Source: Doris montereyensis | Lineage: Eukaryota > Mollusca > Gastropoda > Nudibranchia > Dorididae | DNA: 64,000 bases | Assembly (NCBI GenBank): GCA_037039925.1 | Contig: JAXRKP010000065.1 | Location: 528,723-592,722 of the forward strand | Reading direction: 5' to 3' | In this document: positions 25,201 through 32,084 of the stretch, piece by piece | Position numbering within the stretch: the stretch's first letter is position 1 | How the letters are laid out: each line of letters begins with the position of its first letter | Position numbers and translations under genes: made by a program | Notes under the pieces: model-generated | Databases searched by the model: none | Seen by the model: the letters and a program-made list of their open reading frames with translations, nothing else | Told to the model about the DNA's origin: nothing

Positions 25201-28200
25201 AACGAGTGAGGATGCGATCAGTATGGACTGATTTGCCCATATGGAGGACTCTTTGAAACTTACCCTGTCCACCATTATGGTGATCTCAGGGTGAATTAAG
25301 AGGAAACGGCAAGATGAAATATAAGTGAAAGAAGGAAAAGAAAGAAGCAGGACCTAACAGTAATGCCCGCAAACTGCCAGGTTGTCTTCCTCAATAATTG
25401 CTTCGCTGGAGTACGGGACGCGATGGGGGCGGAAGCTGTTATATTGTATTGTTATGCCAAGAAGACAGTGTACATAGCGGGGACGTAGAATCACCATCAT
25501 TGTACTATGCTTTTAAACCTAACGTATGGAACCGATAGTTTTAAATTACAGCTAAAAAAAAACAGAAAATATTCTTTTTTTTTCCTCTTAAGTTTGTACT
25601 CAAACATTTGTAATTTGTCTTGCGGTTTTGTAGTCCCGTAATTAGCATCAATTTTTTAGTCAGACCAATTTTTGTAACAGTTAATGGAAATTCGTAAAAC
25701 TAGGCAGGTCTGTGCTTACTAATACTAACCTCATGCCAAAAAGATGGCCACATTTCAGACAGCATATCCGGTGATCTCCCCTGATGACCAGGTTTCAAAG
25801 CAGATGGAGCATGTCTAGGGGGAAATCAAAAATACAAAATATTAACACAATCAAATATCAGATCATATCACATAAAATATTATTTTGGGAGTATGTTAAA
25901 TTAAAGTCCCATTCTCATTTTTAGCATACAGCATATGTGTGTCAGTTTACCATTGCTTTCAACATCAACACAAAAAATGTTTTCTTCCCTTGGCAGTTAA
26001 ATTCCTGTATAAAACAGCTTAAGTTGCCCAAACATATAAACTTCCACTTTAAACCTGTTCCTCTTTTCATGAAAATCCTGTCTCTTTGCTAAGGTTTTAA
26101 GGAATAAGCCCGATTTAAAGTTGTTACATTTTTTATGCTGTTTAACTTAATCACTGTCGTGAAATACTTAAAATGATGATCATGACAATGTGTCACTTTG
26201 TGTGTGTTTGTATGTGTGCCTGTGAGTGTGTCTGCTTCTTATCAATTATAATAAAAACAGGCATAGATACTTTAGTTTAATTGGCTTGGGTTTTTTTAAA
26301 TGTACACATACTATGAGTCATGAGAAAGGAAGAAATGAAGCGCTTTGAAACCTTTTTGCATGGAAAGCACTATATAGTTGATCTTATTAGTATCATTATT
26401 ATTATGACCTGTTTACAATTTTAAGACGATATCTTTTGTATGATGTATAATATTGTTTTGACCTTGTGTTTTATATACTTATATTATATCTTATATACTG
26501 TTTTATTATATATTTGAAGCGATTGTAAACCAAGGCAAATTTCCGAAAACGGACCAAACAAAGTTCAAATTGAATTGAAATTGTCACCAGGTCTGAATAA
26601 AGCTAACTACCAATGTGGTGCTGGGTCGACAGGAGGGCCATGAAAAATGTGTATGGAGTGGCAACCAAATTCGGGTCTCCTGAGTGGAAGTCCGAGGCTC
26701 TACTGAGTGAGCTACCAGCGCCTTGGGTAGGGTGTGTTTCTTGTTTTATTTGACCCTTCGCAAGTGCCACAGGAACAGATGCAAGCGGTCATGTCAAATT
26801 ATATTATCTGCTCATTACAGGCTGATGGAGTAAGAGTATTTCAGCAACAAGAAAAGCATCTGTTTAGCTGACAGTATCCCAATATTAGGCATTTTGTGAT
26901 TCACTTTAGGTTAGTGGTATTTATACTTTGGGTCCAACCTGGCTCAAGTCATGGGGTATAAAAATGATCATAAAATATGTCAGACGGTCACCTCTCCTTC
27001 ATCATCACTTTCACTGGACTTTGCCTTCTTGGAACTACTGGGAGGAGTTTCCTCTTCTCGCTGTCTTTTCCTCTGAGACTGAAATAGATTAATATCAAGA
27101 ATTTTATTGCACACTAAATTATATTAATTATAATAACAATAACAACAATTATTTAGTTTATGTGGTTGGGGTTTTTTTTTAAAATAATATACACATACTA
27201 TGAGTCATGAGAAGGGACAAAATTGTGGAAGAGAGGTTATCATATATAATGTATCAGTGTTGTTCAAATGCAAACCATGAGGTAGACGGCATGTAGTGCA
27301 GAAAGCAAGAGACAAAAGGAATGAAAAGAAAATTTTGACAGAACTAGACATCTGTCAGGCTCAAACAAAAAGATCTCAACTACTCTACTAGAAAACAAGG
27401 TTAACCAAACCAAAGGATGATGGACTTTGGTTTAATTTCATCTGAATTAAAACAGCAAAATGAAAGACATGTTTGTAAAGAAACGAAAGGATAGAAACAG
27501 GACCTCCAGGCAGTGGTTGCAAACTGCTCGGGGGTGATAGAGTGAGAAACAGAGAAAGGGAGAGAGATAGCATAGAAATCTTTATTTTTCCATTTGTCAC
27601 TAAAGACAAACAAAAAACATACTATTAAAATAATTCCACAAACTATCATTGCCTTCCCCTCTTTAAATTTGCCCAAACAAGAACTGAGCTGGTCTTATCC
27701 AGAGAGTTCATGATAATTTCCTTTTACAAGAATTCTTCTCTCCTTTGAATTTATTTTACCCCTCTATCTTAGTGATCTCAGGGAAAATTAAGAGGAAACA
27801 GCAAGATGAATGATACGTAAAATTAGAGGGAAAGGAATGAAGTAGAACCTACCAGGCGCACCTGCTAACTGCCCACAAATGTGAGGAATGAAACATGATA
27901 TCAAGAGTTACGGCTTTTATTGAGGTCTTCCAGATCGAACCAGAAAACTTTTATCCCCCCTACAGCAAGTTCTATTGTCAAGTGCACCACTTTTTATAAG
28001 AATTATAATGATCTACTCCACTATGGGTCAAAACAGCCTTACTGGAACTTTGTTTCTTTTACTTTATCTACTCCACTATGGGTCAAAACAGCCTTACTGG
28101 AATTTTGTTTCTTTTACTTTATCTACTCCACTATGGGTCATAACAGCCTTAGTGGAATTTTGTTTCTTTTTTTTACTTTATCTACTCCACTATGGGTCAT

Positions 28201-30319
28201 AACAGCCTTACTGGAATTTTGTTTCTTTCATTTTTATCTACTCCACTATGGGTCAAAACAGCCTTACTGGAATTTTGTTTCTTTTACTTTATCTACTCCA
28301 CTATGGGTCAAAACAGCCTTACTGGAACTTTGTTTCTTTTACTTTATCTACTCCACTATGGGTCAAAACAGCCTTACTGGAATTTTGTTTCTTTTACTTT
28401 ATCTACTCCACTATGGGTCATAACAGCCTTACTGGAATTTTGTTTCTTTTACTTTATCTACTCCACTATGGGTCATAACAGCCTTACTGAATTTTGTTTC
28501 TTTTACTTTATCTACTCCACTATGGGTCAAAACAGCCTTACTGGAACTTTGTTTCTTTTACTTTATCTACTCCACTATGGGTCAAAACAGCCTTACTGGA
28601 ACTTTGTTTCTTTTACTTTATCACTCCACAACTTCCACACATTCATGTTTGTACATAAACAAGTTTAATTGCAAAACAGTTAGATGGCTAGCTAATAGTA
28701 ATACATAGCTGCCAACCTTTTCAAATACAAAAAAAAAAACAGATTCTGACGATGCAAACTAACTCTTAACTTGTACGATAATTTAACTTGAATTAGCGAC
28801 ATCTGAGGTAAATAACAAAGCCTGCCTGTCAGTATCACTGGCTTTTCTGGCAAAATGCAAAGGCAATTTTGCAAACTGAGAATGGAGTCTCCAGACTTTC
28901 ACCTCAATCAATCTGAATCTGAGTCTCTGCCATTGACTTGGGGTTTCTTTAAAAACAAAATACAGTTAACCCTAAATACTAAATATACATATTTTTCAGG
29001 GTAAATACAGACTTATTGAGACTCAATTTTTAAAAAAATCATACTTTTTTATATTTAATACCTTTTTACATACCCGTTGGCAGCTATGCTAATGCAACCG
29101 TAAGACACACAAAATACTACAATGAGAGAAAGAATAACAAAGGGTTGTAAACTCCACTTTTAAAGGAAAAGAGAATAATAACATGTAGTAACATTTCTCT
29201 CCATTCTTTCTCCCTTTCTGTCTTCCTCCTTCCTTTATCCATTTCTCACTATATTTTGAATGCTATTTCATGTGTGTGAGTCTTCTTTGTTTGTTTGTCT
29301 GACGAAAGCTTGTATATATTCCATGCCTGAAACAATACATGTTGACATTGTCTTTCTTTGTGGAGTTAACATCCCTTTGATTTTCATTTTTAATTACTGA
29401 CACCATACCTTCGAAGGTGTAGAATCGGAATTCTCATCAGCTGAAGACCGGAACGAAAGCGGTTGAGCTCCTGGAATATTTTGCTTATCTCTGCCACATA
29501 TTTATGTACACTGCTATTTTCTTGAACGTTTGAATTTAAATATTCTTTAAGTTTAATAAGGCTGTCCATTATCTCCTTGGGAGATGAATTTGAAGGGGAT
29601 GTGTGAGGGGAAGATGAACTTGATGAAGCTGAAGTGGATGGCAATGGTGGAGTGATGTTGACTTCGTGGGAGAGTTATTCCTGCCAGGTATTTCTGAGCT
29701 AACAGTATCTAGTACTGCATTAAATGGATCATTTTGAGATAATCTGACACTGATACTTGAAACATGTCCCCCGAGTCCTATCATTTGTGGCAGAGGTAGA
29801 ACCCATTCTTGATGGGAGTCTATGTAAGGAGTTGTTATCATTCTCCTCTTCAACTTCCCTGTTGGTATGGACGTTAGCACCACTGAGACCTCTACCGTTG
29901 TCACTTTGATGATAACCAGATCCACTCAGTAAGTCGGCTGAATACCTCATTAAAAGGTCATCAAAAATGTCTCTCCTCTGCTGACTCTGGGAGTCCTATA
30001 TTGAAAATCCGTTCAGCACTCAATCGGGTCTGTAAACAAGACAACACATCTGAAATTCCTGCAAATTCTACATTTCAAGAAGATCATTCGCTGTCACTTG
30101 GGATGAAAGTCCATATCGCTGAAGTCCTAAAACCTCAGTTTGACCTGAACTGGGACGAGATCGTGTTTCTGCTTGAGCCAGAAGCCTTTTTGCTTCTTCA
30201 ATATGGGTTCTGATGGAGGAATTATTTTGAGTCCTGGCAATCTCTATGTCTTCATCATCATCATCTGATGATTCCAACACAATCGTGACACCCTCGATCT
30301 CATCTACGTTACTTGCCAT
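7581..30319 (-). CDS. RFWD3: RFWD3-like E3 ubiquitin ligase, whole gene (13 coding exons)
   Basis: Coding exons in transcript order: 30319-29409, 27078-26992, 25814-25730, 24860-24762, 22037-21857, 21246-21113, 20034-19936, 18441-18277, 15147-14951, 14519-14423, 11440-11364, 8996-8820, 7730-7581. The known family member is an E3 ubiquitin ligase that acts on RPA and RAD51 at stalled forks (FANCW). Visible here are an acidic N-terminus, a RING split over exons 3 and 4, a coiled coil (exon 5) and WD40-type sequence in exons 6-13 ending in IYKWR, which matches the family's usual IYKW end. Total coding length is about 2.46 kb (about 819 codons), close to the roughly 770 residues of vertebrate RFWD3. 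Introns have GT-AG ends and phases agree once small indels are allowed. Exons 1, 3, 4, 5, 6, 8, 9 and 10 each need at least one indel to keep frame; exons 2, 7, 11, 12 and 13 are clean. Assignment is from remembered family sequence, not a search. Confidence 0.93.
7786..7912 (-). mobile_element. SINE-like repeat family C, diverged copy
   Basis: On the plus strand: GAATTTACCCTATCC, a GGTGAATTA...GGAAACAG core, and CCAGTGCCTGCCAACC at the end. It lies in the last RFWD3 intron. Family copies: 7786, 8255, 18588, 25255, 27400, 27752, 49925 (all same orientation) and 56225 (opposite). Confidence 0.65.
8080..8180 (+). repeat. Dispersed repeat family E, copy 1
   Basis: Shares TTGCCCCTGACCTACTTTCG, CGCCTAAATGCC and a CTGCTTCC(C/T)AAGCAC segment with 56648-56750. 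Probably a short transposon remnant; the class is unknown. Confidence 0.65.
8255..8402 (-). mobile_element. SINE-like repeat family C copy
   Basis: A good copy: AAATTTACCC...GTGATCTCAGGGTGAATTA, GGAAACAGCAAGATGAAAGA, and ACCTACCAGCAGCGCCTGCC at the end, directly followed by the GATA array. In RFWD3 intron 12. Confidence 0.8.
8407..8775 (+). repeat. GATA/GATG microsatellite array
   Basis: About 370 bases of GATA with blocks of GATG, GGTA and a short TATA run. It lies in the RFWD3 intron, 45 bases from exon 12. The long frames reading through it are artefacts. Confidence 0.97.
8820..8996 (-). CDS. RFWD3: RFWD3 exon 12: WD40 region
   Basis: The exon is 59 clean codons, phase 0 at both ends. 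It begins ACQLNQSASDDGDLDVKSPC and includes VVMSRNVLLSMPETDNHILA, then a segment ending ANHSSNK. This aligns with the vertebrate part just before the final WD blade. The acceptor is cttatcccag and the donor gtaagt. A GATA array lies in the intron directly downstream. Confidence 0.9.
9100..9310 (-). mobile_element. LINE 3' end fragment (RT C-terminus)
   Basis: The minus strand encodes a broken GKRPKGRPRRKW...PYTER-like end, related to the C-terminus of LINE reverse transcriptases (G-R-P-x-x-R-W). The plus-strand stretch CCTTTCGGTGTATGG...GATGATCTTTCTCCAGGAT is shared with the larger fragment at 30860-31640. In RFWD3 intron 11. Confidence 0.65.
9335..10815 (+). mobile_element. LINE 3' part with RNase H domain (Jockey/I-type)
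   Basis: An uninterrupted frame of about 150 codons from about 9430 to 9892 encodes an RNase H: WIHVYTDGSALK (first Asp), NFEAEAAAIK (Glu), IFTDAMSILKAL (Asp), HVNTPGNDKADTLAKSG (last acidic cluster). It is then broken by a 59-bp tandem array (9815-10110). Downstream, 10331-10633 encodes MPQCASLCDHPHETVTHHLF followed by Cys, the CCHC-like end of such elements. The 3'UTR ends about 10815 with AATAAA. No reverse transcriptase is present, so it is 5'-truncated. In RFWD3 intron 11. Confidence 0.85.
9815..10110 (+). repeat. 59-bp minisatellite inside LINE RNase H
   Basis: Five units with exact period 59 (unit starts at 9874, 9933, 9992, 10051). Each unit carries the coding block for the last RNase H motif (CCAGGAAATGACAAAGCAGA). 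59 is not a multiple of 3, so it destroys the frame. Confidence 0.97.
10816..11360. other. RFWD3 intron sequence, nothing recognised
   Basis: No gene or known repeat seen; the short frames lack coding character. Confidence 0.5.
11364..11440 (-). CDS. RFWD3: RFWD3 exon 11: WD40 region
   Basis: The exon is clean: LSLHPSGLFLVSNRPGAGNP then MCRYE, matching the family's hydrophobic strand plus RPG/RPD turn. It starts with two bases that complete a glycine codon and ends in phase 0. The acceptor is tctattacag and the donor gtaggg. Confidence 0.85.
11658..11690 (+). repeat. 11-bp triplication
   Basis: Three perfect copies of GCTTTAGGTTG in RFWD3 intron 10. Confidence 0.9.
12865..14246. mobile_element. 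Candidate DNA transposon with AGACCTGCCAAC termini
   Basis: AGACCTGCCAAC at 12865-12876 faces its perfect inverted copy GTTGGCAGGTCT at 14235-14246. No transposase is recognised in the 1.4 kb between. The related termini ATAGCTGCCAAC bound a smaller element at 28705-29087. In RFWD3 intron 10. Target duplications are not clear, so only the inverted termini support it. Confidence 0.5.
14423..14519 (-). CDS. RFWD3: RFWD3 exon 10: WD40 region
   Basis: The exon reads SFQGLLIAHVRN and, after one missing base near 14480, FKGKTEEGFSTHVLHSSNG. It fills the stretch that in vertebrates reads as GVLAG followed by HVLPLEP, and its phases (2 in, 1 out) fit exons 9 and 11 exactly. The acceptor is ctttctccatag and the donor gtaagc. 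This is the least conserved exon, so it is the least certain. Confidence 0.75.
14951..15147 (-). CDS. RFWD3: RFWD3 exon 9: WD40 repeat
   Basis: The exon begins YTLNGSAWCCAWNTLDTNLF and YVGMER, needs one missing base in the purine run near 15056, and then gives VVQEFDIRRTDSHVQEVVKL. The V-W/A-W-C-C-W and FDIR..SHVQE elements match vertebrate RFWD3 closely. The acceptor is ttcttcag and the donor gtgagt. Confidence 0.9.
16040..16440 (+). mobile_element. Mariner/IS630-type transposase remnant (C-terminal part)
   Basis: The plus-strand frame near 16072 gives QDGATPHKATATLALLNDIF, resembling the QDGAPPH...LN motif of mariner-type DDE transposases. Across a small shift follows DLYPWISSYGA, matching the family's DLNPxDFFLWG, then a poly-T tract and VYENPPEKVLELKQEVRQW. 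It is decayed. In RFWD3 intron 8, antisense to the gene. Confidence 0.75.
16948..17508 (+). repeat. 23-bp minisatellite, about 24 units
   Basis: Unit CACTTCTTACAGACGTGTTCATC, shown here as CACTTCTTACAGACG plus TGTTCAT/CC. The units are nearly perfect, with C/T variation. In RFWD3 intron 8. On the gene's sense strand each unit reads CTGTAAGAAGTGG, which looks like a 5' splice site. All three plus frames are open by chance (23 is not a multiple of 3). Confidence 0.97.
18277..18441 (-). CDS. RFWD3: RFWD3 exon 8: WD40 repeat
   Basis: The exon begins SLSRDFRIMSYQPLHSAAIR and continues DMSFRP, the typical H-x-I-R-D-M-x-F turn of a WD40 blade. A two-base loss near 18330 then switches frame to CGMDRVIQLTSVTSKCVIQ. 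The acceptor is tttctgacag and the donor gtaagt; it ends in phase 2. Confidence 0.88.
18588..18712 (-). mobile_element. SINE-like repeat family C copy
   Basis: Carries ATGATCCCAGGATAAATTGA, GGAAACAGCAAGATAATAGA and GGACCTACCAGTAGC, the family C order. In RFWD3 intron 7. Confidence 0.75.
19817..19846 (+). repeat. CA microsatellite
   Basis: (CA)n of about 28 bases in RFWD3 intron 7. Confidence 0.95.
19936..20034 (-). CDS. RFWD3: RFWD3 exon 7: WD40 region
   Basis: The exon is 33 codons, phase 0 at both ends, with no frame problem: EGSCRVFEYNSDLGMIIVSA, then a segment ending FRGFGIK. This aligns without gaps to the first WD40 strand set of vertebrate RFWD3, where GFG-K is conserved. The acceptor is atacatttcag and the donor gtttgt. 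Confidence 0.9.
20370..20880 (+). mobile_element. Tc1-like transposase remnant
   Basis: The fragments FGVTRNNVYNVTKN (helix-turn-helix region) and LTWANQHLKWMLREWSRILL then SDTVCLKL match, in order, the Tc1 transposase pattern of L-x-W-A-x-x-H-L-x-W and V-L-F-S-D-E. The second catalytic region reads SDT instead of SDE. Several frame breaks and stops show it is dead. In RFWD3 intron 6, antisense to the gene. Confidence 0.8.
21113..21246 (-). CDS. RFWD3: RFWD3 exon 6: linker into the WD40 domain
   Basis: The Ser/Ala-rich start (SAEASGASSSMATSG) is followed by VDIVPHNSSQPVANKKYQPL and SRVNISQ. A one-base excess in a run of four G near 21192 separates the two frames. The KKYQPLSRVNISQ segment matches the point where the vertebrate protein enters its WD40 region. 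The acceptor is ttttacacag and the donor gtatat. Confidence 0.82.
21857..22037 (-). CDS. RFWD3: RFWD3 exon 5: coiled coil
   Basis: The exon opens VEDTSQRDRAMKMLEEERQA and, after a one-base shift near 21985, continues RSLEHKEALARKNVDDL and then a leucine-heptad helix (LKVRLAHLESEL). The position right after the RING and the D-T-S start match the coiled coil of vertebrate RFWD3. It ends in phase 2 at gtaaaa. The upstream acceptor (attatcaag) has a weak pyrimidine tract. Confidence 0.87.
22094..22303 (+). repeat. AAT trinucleotide microsatellite
   Basis: About 70 units of AAT with a few AAC and ATT variants, 60 bases upstream of the RFWD3 exon 5 acceptor. The poly-Ile frames are artefacts. A LINE-type tail (ATTTATTGCGCCACTTCC) follows to 22370. 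Confidence 0.97.
23098..23222 (+). repeat. Palindromic GCCCTAAATATAGGGC repeat, three units
   Basis: Three units of about 45 bases, each beginning with a palindrome (CGCCCTAAATATAGGGCC, GGCCCTACATATAGGGCC, CGCCCTTTATTTAGGGC) and a GC-rich tail with CGCTTCC and CAGGCA motifs. A second three-unit copy lies at 31650-31800. Confidence 0.85.
23238..23376 (+). other. Plus-strand exon-like segment with start codon
   Basis: Bounded by a good acceptor (ctttattttcag) and a good donor (AAAG|gtatgt). An ATG at 23289 opens 29 codons to the donor: MSEIPYLNIIIDCGEKTFIA then HKFDHNNFK. The codon use looks protein-like, but the family is not recognised. It lies antisense in RFWD3 intron 4, right after the palindromic repeat. 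It could be the first coding exon of a nested gene, a transposon exon, or chance. Confidence 0.35.
23521..23695 (-). mobile_element. SINE family B, 5'-truncated copy
   Basis: Plus-strand text GATTTGATTTGATTTAACCC, ACAGCCAGGGATTTTGACC, GTGTTGTGATCTGCACACGG and CGTCCATCTTCGATG. The tRNA-like head is absent. Confidence 0.8.
23761..24740 (-). mobile_element. L2/CR1-like LINE, 3' part of RT to 3' end
   Basis: In the minus direction: VIIYTDDTQIYLPVL at about 24718-24675 with an intact catalytic YxDD, then VKSWMNLNKLKLNEDKTKFI, VHNLGLYLDKSLTLEEHVN, IMHAFITSRLDYCNPTLYGL and LHWLPIEKRISFKVLCHTYK-like (CTG start seen as MHWLP). This is the standard motif order of the L2/CR1/Rex group. The 3' end carries GTGAAGCGCCTTAGAGCATG. 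The fragment is 5'-truncated with a few frame breaks. In RFWD3 intron 4, same strand as the gene. Confidence 0.88.
24762..24860 (-). CDS. RFWD3: RFWD3 exon 4: second half of RING finger
   Basis: The exon encodes CITKWIEQARCCPHC, supplying the middle cysteine and the last CxxC pair of the RING, then KVPAKKTEIRS. The last nine codons need one extra base near 24778, beside a run of five T, to read SRRLT and enter exon 5 in phase 0. The acceptor is ttttcgtcag and the donor gtgagt. The donor lies only about 20 bases from a LINE fragment in the next intron. Confidence 0.9.
25255..25382 (-). mobile_element. SINE-like repeat family C copy
   Basis: ACTTACCCTGTCCACCATTA, GTGATCTCAGGGTGAATTAA, GGAAACGGCAAGATGAAATA, CCTAACAGTAATGCC, in the family C order. 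In RFWD3 intron 3. Confidence 0.8.
25730..25814 (-). CDS. RFWD3: RFWD3 exon 3: first half of RING finger
   Basis: The exon reads TCSICFETWSS and then, after a one-base shift near 25772, DHRICCLKCGHLFGM. This gives the first CxxC pair and the CxH pair of the RING; the GHLFG sequence is the same unusual centre as in vertebrate RFWD3. The acceptor is cccctag and the donor gttagt. It ends in phase 2 (AG), which with the first base of exon 4 makes the serine before the next zinc-binding cysteine. Confidence 0.92.
26330..26405 (+). mobile_element. LINE-type 3' tail
   Basis: AAGCGCTTTGAAACC and GGAAAGCACTATATAG, ending in ATTATTATTATG, is the characteristic 3' end of L2/CR1-type LINEs. No coding part is attached. 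Confidence 0.5.
26575..26745 (-). mobile_element. SINE family A with tRNA head
   Basis: In the minus direction: GCGCTGGTAGCTCACTCAGT (tRNA-like A box), then AGAGACCCGAATTTGG-like B-box remnant, then CCCTCCTGTCGACCCAGCAC and TTTATTCAGACCTGGTGACA. It shares the CCTCCTGTCG and CAGACCTGGTGA modules with the copies at 72 and 5313, and shows that the family has a tRNA-derived 5' end. In RFWD3 intron 2. Confidence 0.75.
26992..27078 (-). CDS. RFWD3: RFWD3 exon 2: basic/acidic linker before the RING
   Basis: The exon is 29 codons, phase 0 at both ends, with no frame problem. The acceptor is ctatttcag and the donor gtgacc. It encodes a charged, Lys/Arg-rich segment (SQRKRQREEE, SSKKAK) that could serve as a nuclear localisation signal, then an acidic run (SESDDEGE) that leads straight into the RING cysteines of exon 3, as in vertebrate RFWD3. 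Confidence 0.88.
27400..27535 (-). mobile_element. SINE-like repeat family C, degenerate copy
   Basis: ATTTCATCTGAATTAAAACA, AGCAAAATGAAAGAC, GGACCTCCAGGCAGTGG match the family C order weakly; a GAGA-rich tract follows. Confidence 0.5.
27752..27882 (-). mobile_element. SINE-like repeat family C copy
   Basis: TTTATTTTACCCCTCTATCT, GTGATCTCAGGGAAAATTAA, GGAAACAGCAAGATGAATGA, AGAACCTACCAGGCGCACCT. In RFWD3 intron 1. Confidence 0.8.
28012..28625 (+). repeat. 55-bp minisatellite, about 11 units
   Basis: Period 55 (unit starts at 28012, 28067 and so on): TCTACTCCACTATGGGTCAA, AACAGCCTTACTGGAATTTT, GTTTCTTTTACTTTA. Units differ by point changes and small T-run length changes. In RFWD3 intron 1; the open frames across it are by chance. 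Confidence 0.97.
28705..29087. mobile_element. MITE-like element with ATAGCTGCCAAC termini
   Basis: ATAGCTGCCAAC at 28705-28716 and its perfect inverted copy GTTGGCAGCTAT at 29076-29087. The interior is AT-rich, about 360 bases, without coding capacity. In RFWD3 intron 1. The CTGCCAAC end is shared with the element at 12865-14246. Confidence 0.6.
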
Positions 30320-30359
30320 AATTGTGAGTCATGTAAGATGGGATACACTTCTGCATGAC
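29409..30359 (-). CDS. RFWD3: RFWD3 exon 1: 5'UTR end and N-terminal region
   Basis: The exon begins after an acceptor (ttttattgcag) at 30360. The start ATG is at 30319 and the donor gtatgg follows 29409. The first 80 codons are open. They include VTIVLESSDDDDED, which looks like a SUMO-interacting motif followed by an acidic patch, and TQ/SQ sites (RTQN, SSQV). Further on are SQSQ and RLSQND, then a Ser-rich stretch (SSSSSPHTSPSNSS), a probable helix (KEIMDSLIKLKEYLNSN), and an end in the DENSDSTPSK frame that joins exon 2 in phase. At least five shifts are needed: near 30070, 29970-30000, 29770 (beside a run of five G), 29668 and 29452. No recognised folded domain is present, as expected for the disordered N-terminus of this family. 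Confidence 0.85.
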
Positions 30360-30860
30360 CTGCAATAAAAGGGACATGAAGCCATTTTTAATGGGTACAT
30401 CATATCATAAAATATCATGCTAGACAGTTGAAATTACATAATGCATGTTATATACAACGTTTATAATATTATGTACGATATGATATAATATATGTACTCG
30501 CATTACATTAATACATGTGTATAAGGCACAAGAATAGGCCTACACATAGGATACATAAAATGTGATCAGAGAATATTTTAGTGTGATGTTATAAGAAAAT
30601 TTACTCTTCTATACAACAATAACAATGCATCAATCACTGCAAGATAAACATCAAAAACTTCAAGCCAACCAGCAAAGTCTTCGGTAGCGGTTAGATCTGA
30701 AGCGAGGTGCTGACGATGAAATTCAGTCCTGTCGTATCTTTGTGTCTATCATCAGCGTGAAAGCAGAAGACGGGCACACTTTGTCGCATTTATTTTTATT
30801 TTTTTGACATCTAACTACATCTCGGTTTGATATTGCTTAGTATGCTGTCATCAAAATTTC
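30360..30860. other. Sequence upstream of RFWD3 exon 1
   Basis: Because the ATG-bearing exon starts at an acceptor, a noncoding first exon and promoter should lie here or further up. The less AT-rich stretch at about 30680-30790 is a candidate, but no clear promoter element is seen. Confidence 0.3.
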
Positions 30861-31640
30861 TTTATTTTTATTTATTTATGAGTTCCCATTCAACCTTCCG
30901 GTGTATGGCTTTAGATACCGAAAATGATCTTTCTCCAGGCCATTCTGTCTTGATATTTTGTTTCCTTCTGTGAAGGTTAAATTTCTTTGCATTAGTGCCT
31001 CTTCTATATCTTCTTCCCACTTTCTTCAAGTTCTTTCTTTTGATCTTTTTACTAGTTTTACCTGGGCTTTTAGCATAATATTATATCCTTATTTAATTAT
31101 TCTCTTTTCATTCATTCTACTTACATGCCCAAATTATCTGAGTTGATTTATTTCTATCATGGTTTTAGTGCTATCTGCTTTTGTTTAATTTTCTTATTTT
31201 TGTATCTCTGACTTTGTCTCTTTAAGTTTTCCCTACTACTACTAGTAGGCCTACTTCTACTCTTCTGAGATACTTCATTTCAGCTGCCTGTATTCTACTG
31301 TGTTCCCTACTGTCTAAGGTACAGGTTTCACTGCCATAGAGGAGAGTAGGACAATAAACTCAATTGCACACGGCCAATTTGGTTTTTGTTGACAATTCTT
31401 GTTTACCTACAAATGCCTTTCCTAGATGGTTAAATATATTGTCATTGCCTTTTGATTCTCTAGCTGATTTCTTCTCTCAGTTTTCCCTCTGACTTAATCA
31501 TGACTCCTAGGTAATTGTAATTTTGAACTTATTCTAAATTCTCCCTGTCTAATTTAAGATTTTGTGTTTTAGCTTCCCTAGTTACTAGCACTGTTTTTGT
31601 TTTCTTTGCATTCCTCTTTTATTTAGTTCATTATTCAACA
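30860..31640 (-). mobile_element. Decayed LINE, RT C-terminal part
   Basis: Reading minus, broken frames give NYNYLGVMIKSEGKLREE, then TVEYRQLK-like and LRYFGHVSRMNEKRIIK, RKWEEDIEEALMQRNLT and HFRYLKPYTGRLNG. These match the order YLGV, ...LLYGSE, R-x-x-GH-x-x-R-M, W-x-x-DI of RT C-termini. Many stops. It is the same family as the fragment at 9100-9310. Confidence 0.75.
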
Positions 31641-31649
31641 ATTTTTATT

Positions 31650-31800
31650 AATGAAGGTGTCCTGTCCTAAATATAGGGCTGGCGCTCTTCCTGGGTCAAC
31701 AAGGAAGGCCCTAAATTTAGGGCCAGCACGTTATCCAGGCCAACAGTAACACGTCCAAAATACAGGGCAGGCACTCTCTTGGTTAAGAGGAATGCAGATA
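31650..31800 (+). repeat. Palindromic GCCCTAAATATAGGGC repeat, second locus
   Basis: Three diverged units: TCCTAAATATAGGGCTGG, GGCCCTAAATTTAGGGCC, TCCAAAATACAGGGCAGG, each followed by a CTTCC/CAGG-type tail. Related to 23098-23222. Confidence 0.8.
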
Positions 31801-32043
31801 TATATATGAAAGGCCTAATTTAATACTAATAGAAAGAAAATGGGACAGAACAAAGAAATTTCTTCTTCAGCAAAACAGAACATAGAAACTATAACTAAGA
31901 GACAATGTTAAACGGATCTAATGACGCCAAGAGGTGGTGAATGGTGCAATAACCCATCGTGCAATTTCCATTAACAGAGCAAGCCTCATATTAAATATGA
32001 GTAACAATAAATAATAATAATAATAAAATTACTAAAACTAATG

Positions 32044-32084
<41 letters not shown>

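Noticed and set aside
27920..28668. Repetitive plus-strand frames with TMGQNSLTG-like units
   Set aside because: Chance open frames through the 55-bp minisatellite, antisense to an RFWD3 intron.
7581..30319. RFWD3 as a processed pseudogene
   Set aside because: Twelve introns with GT-AG ends are present, so it is not a retrocopy.
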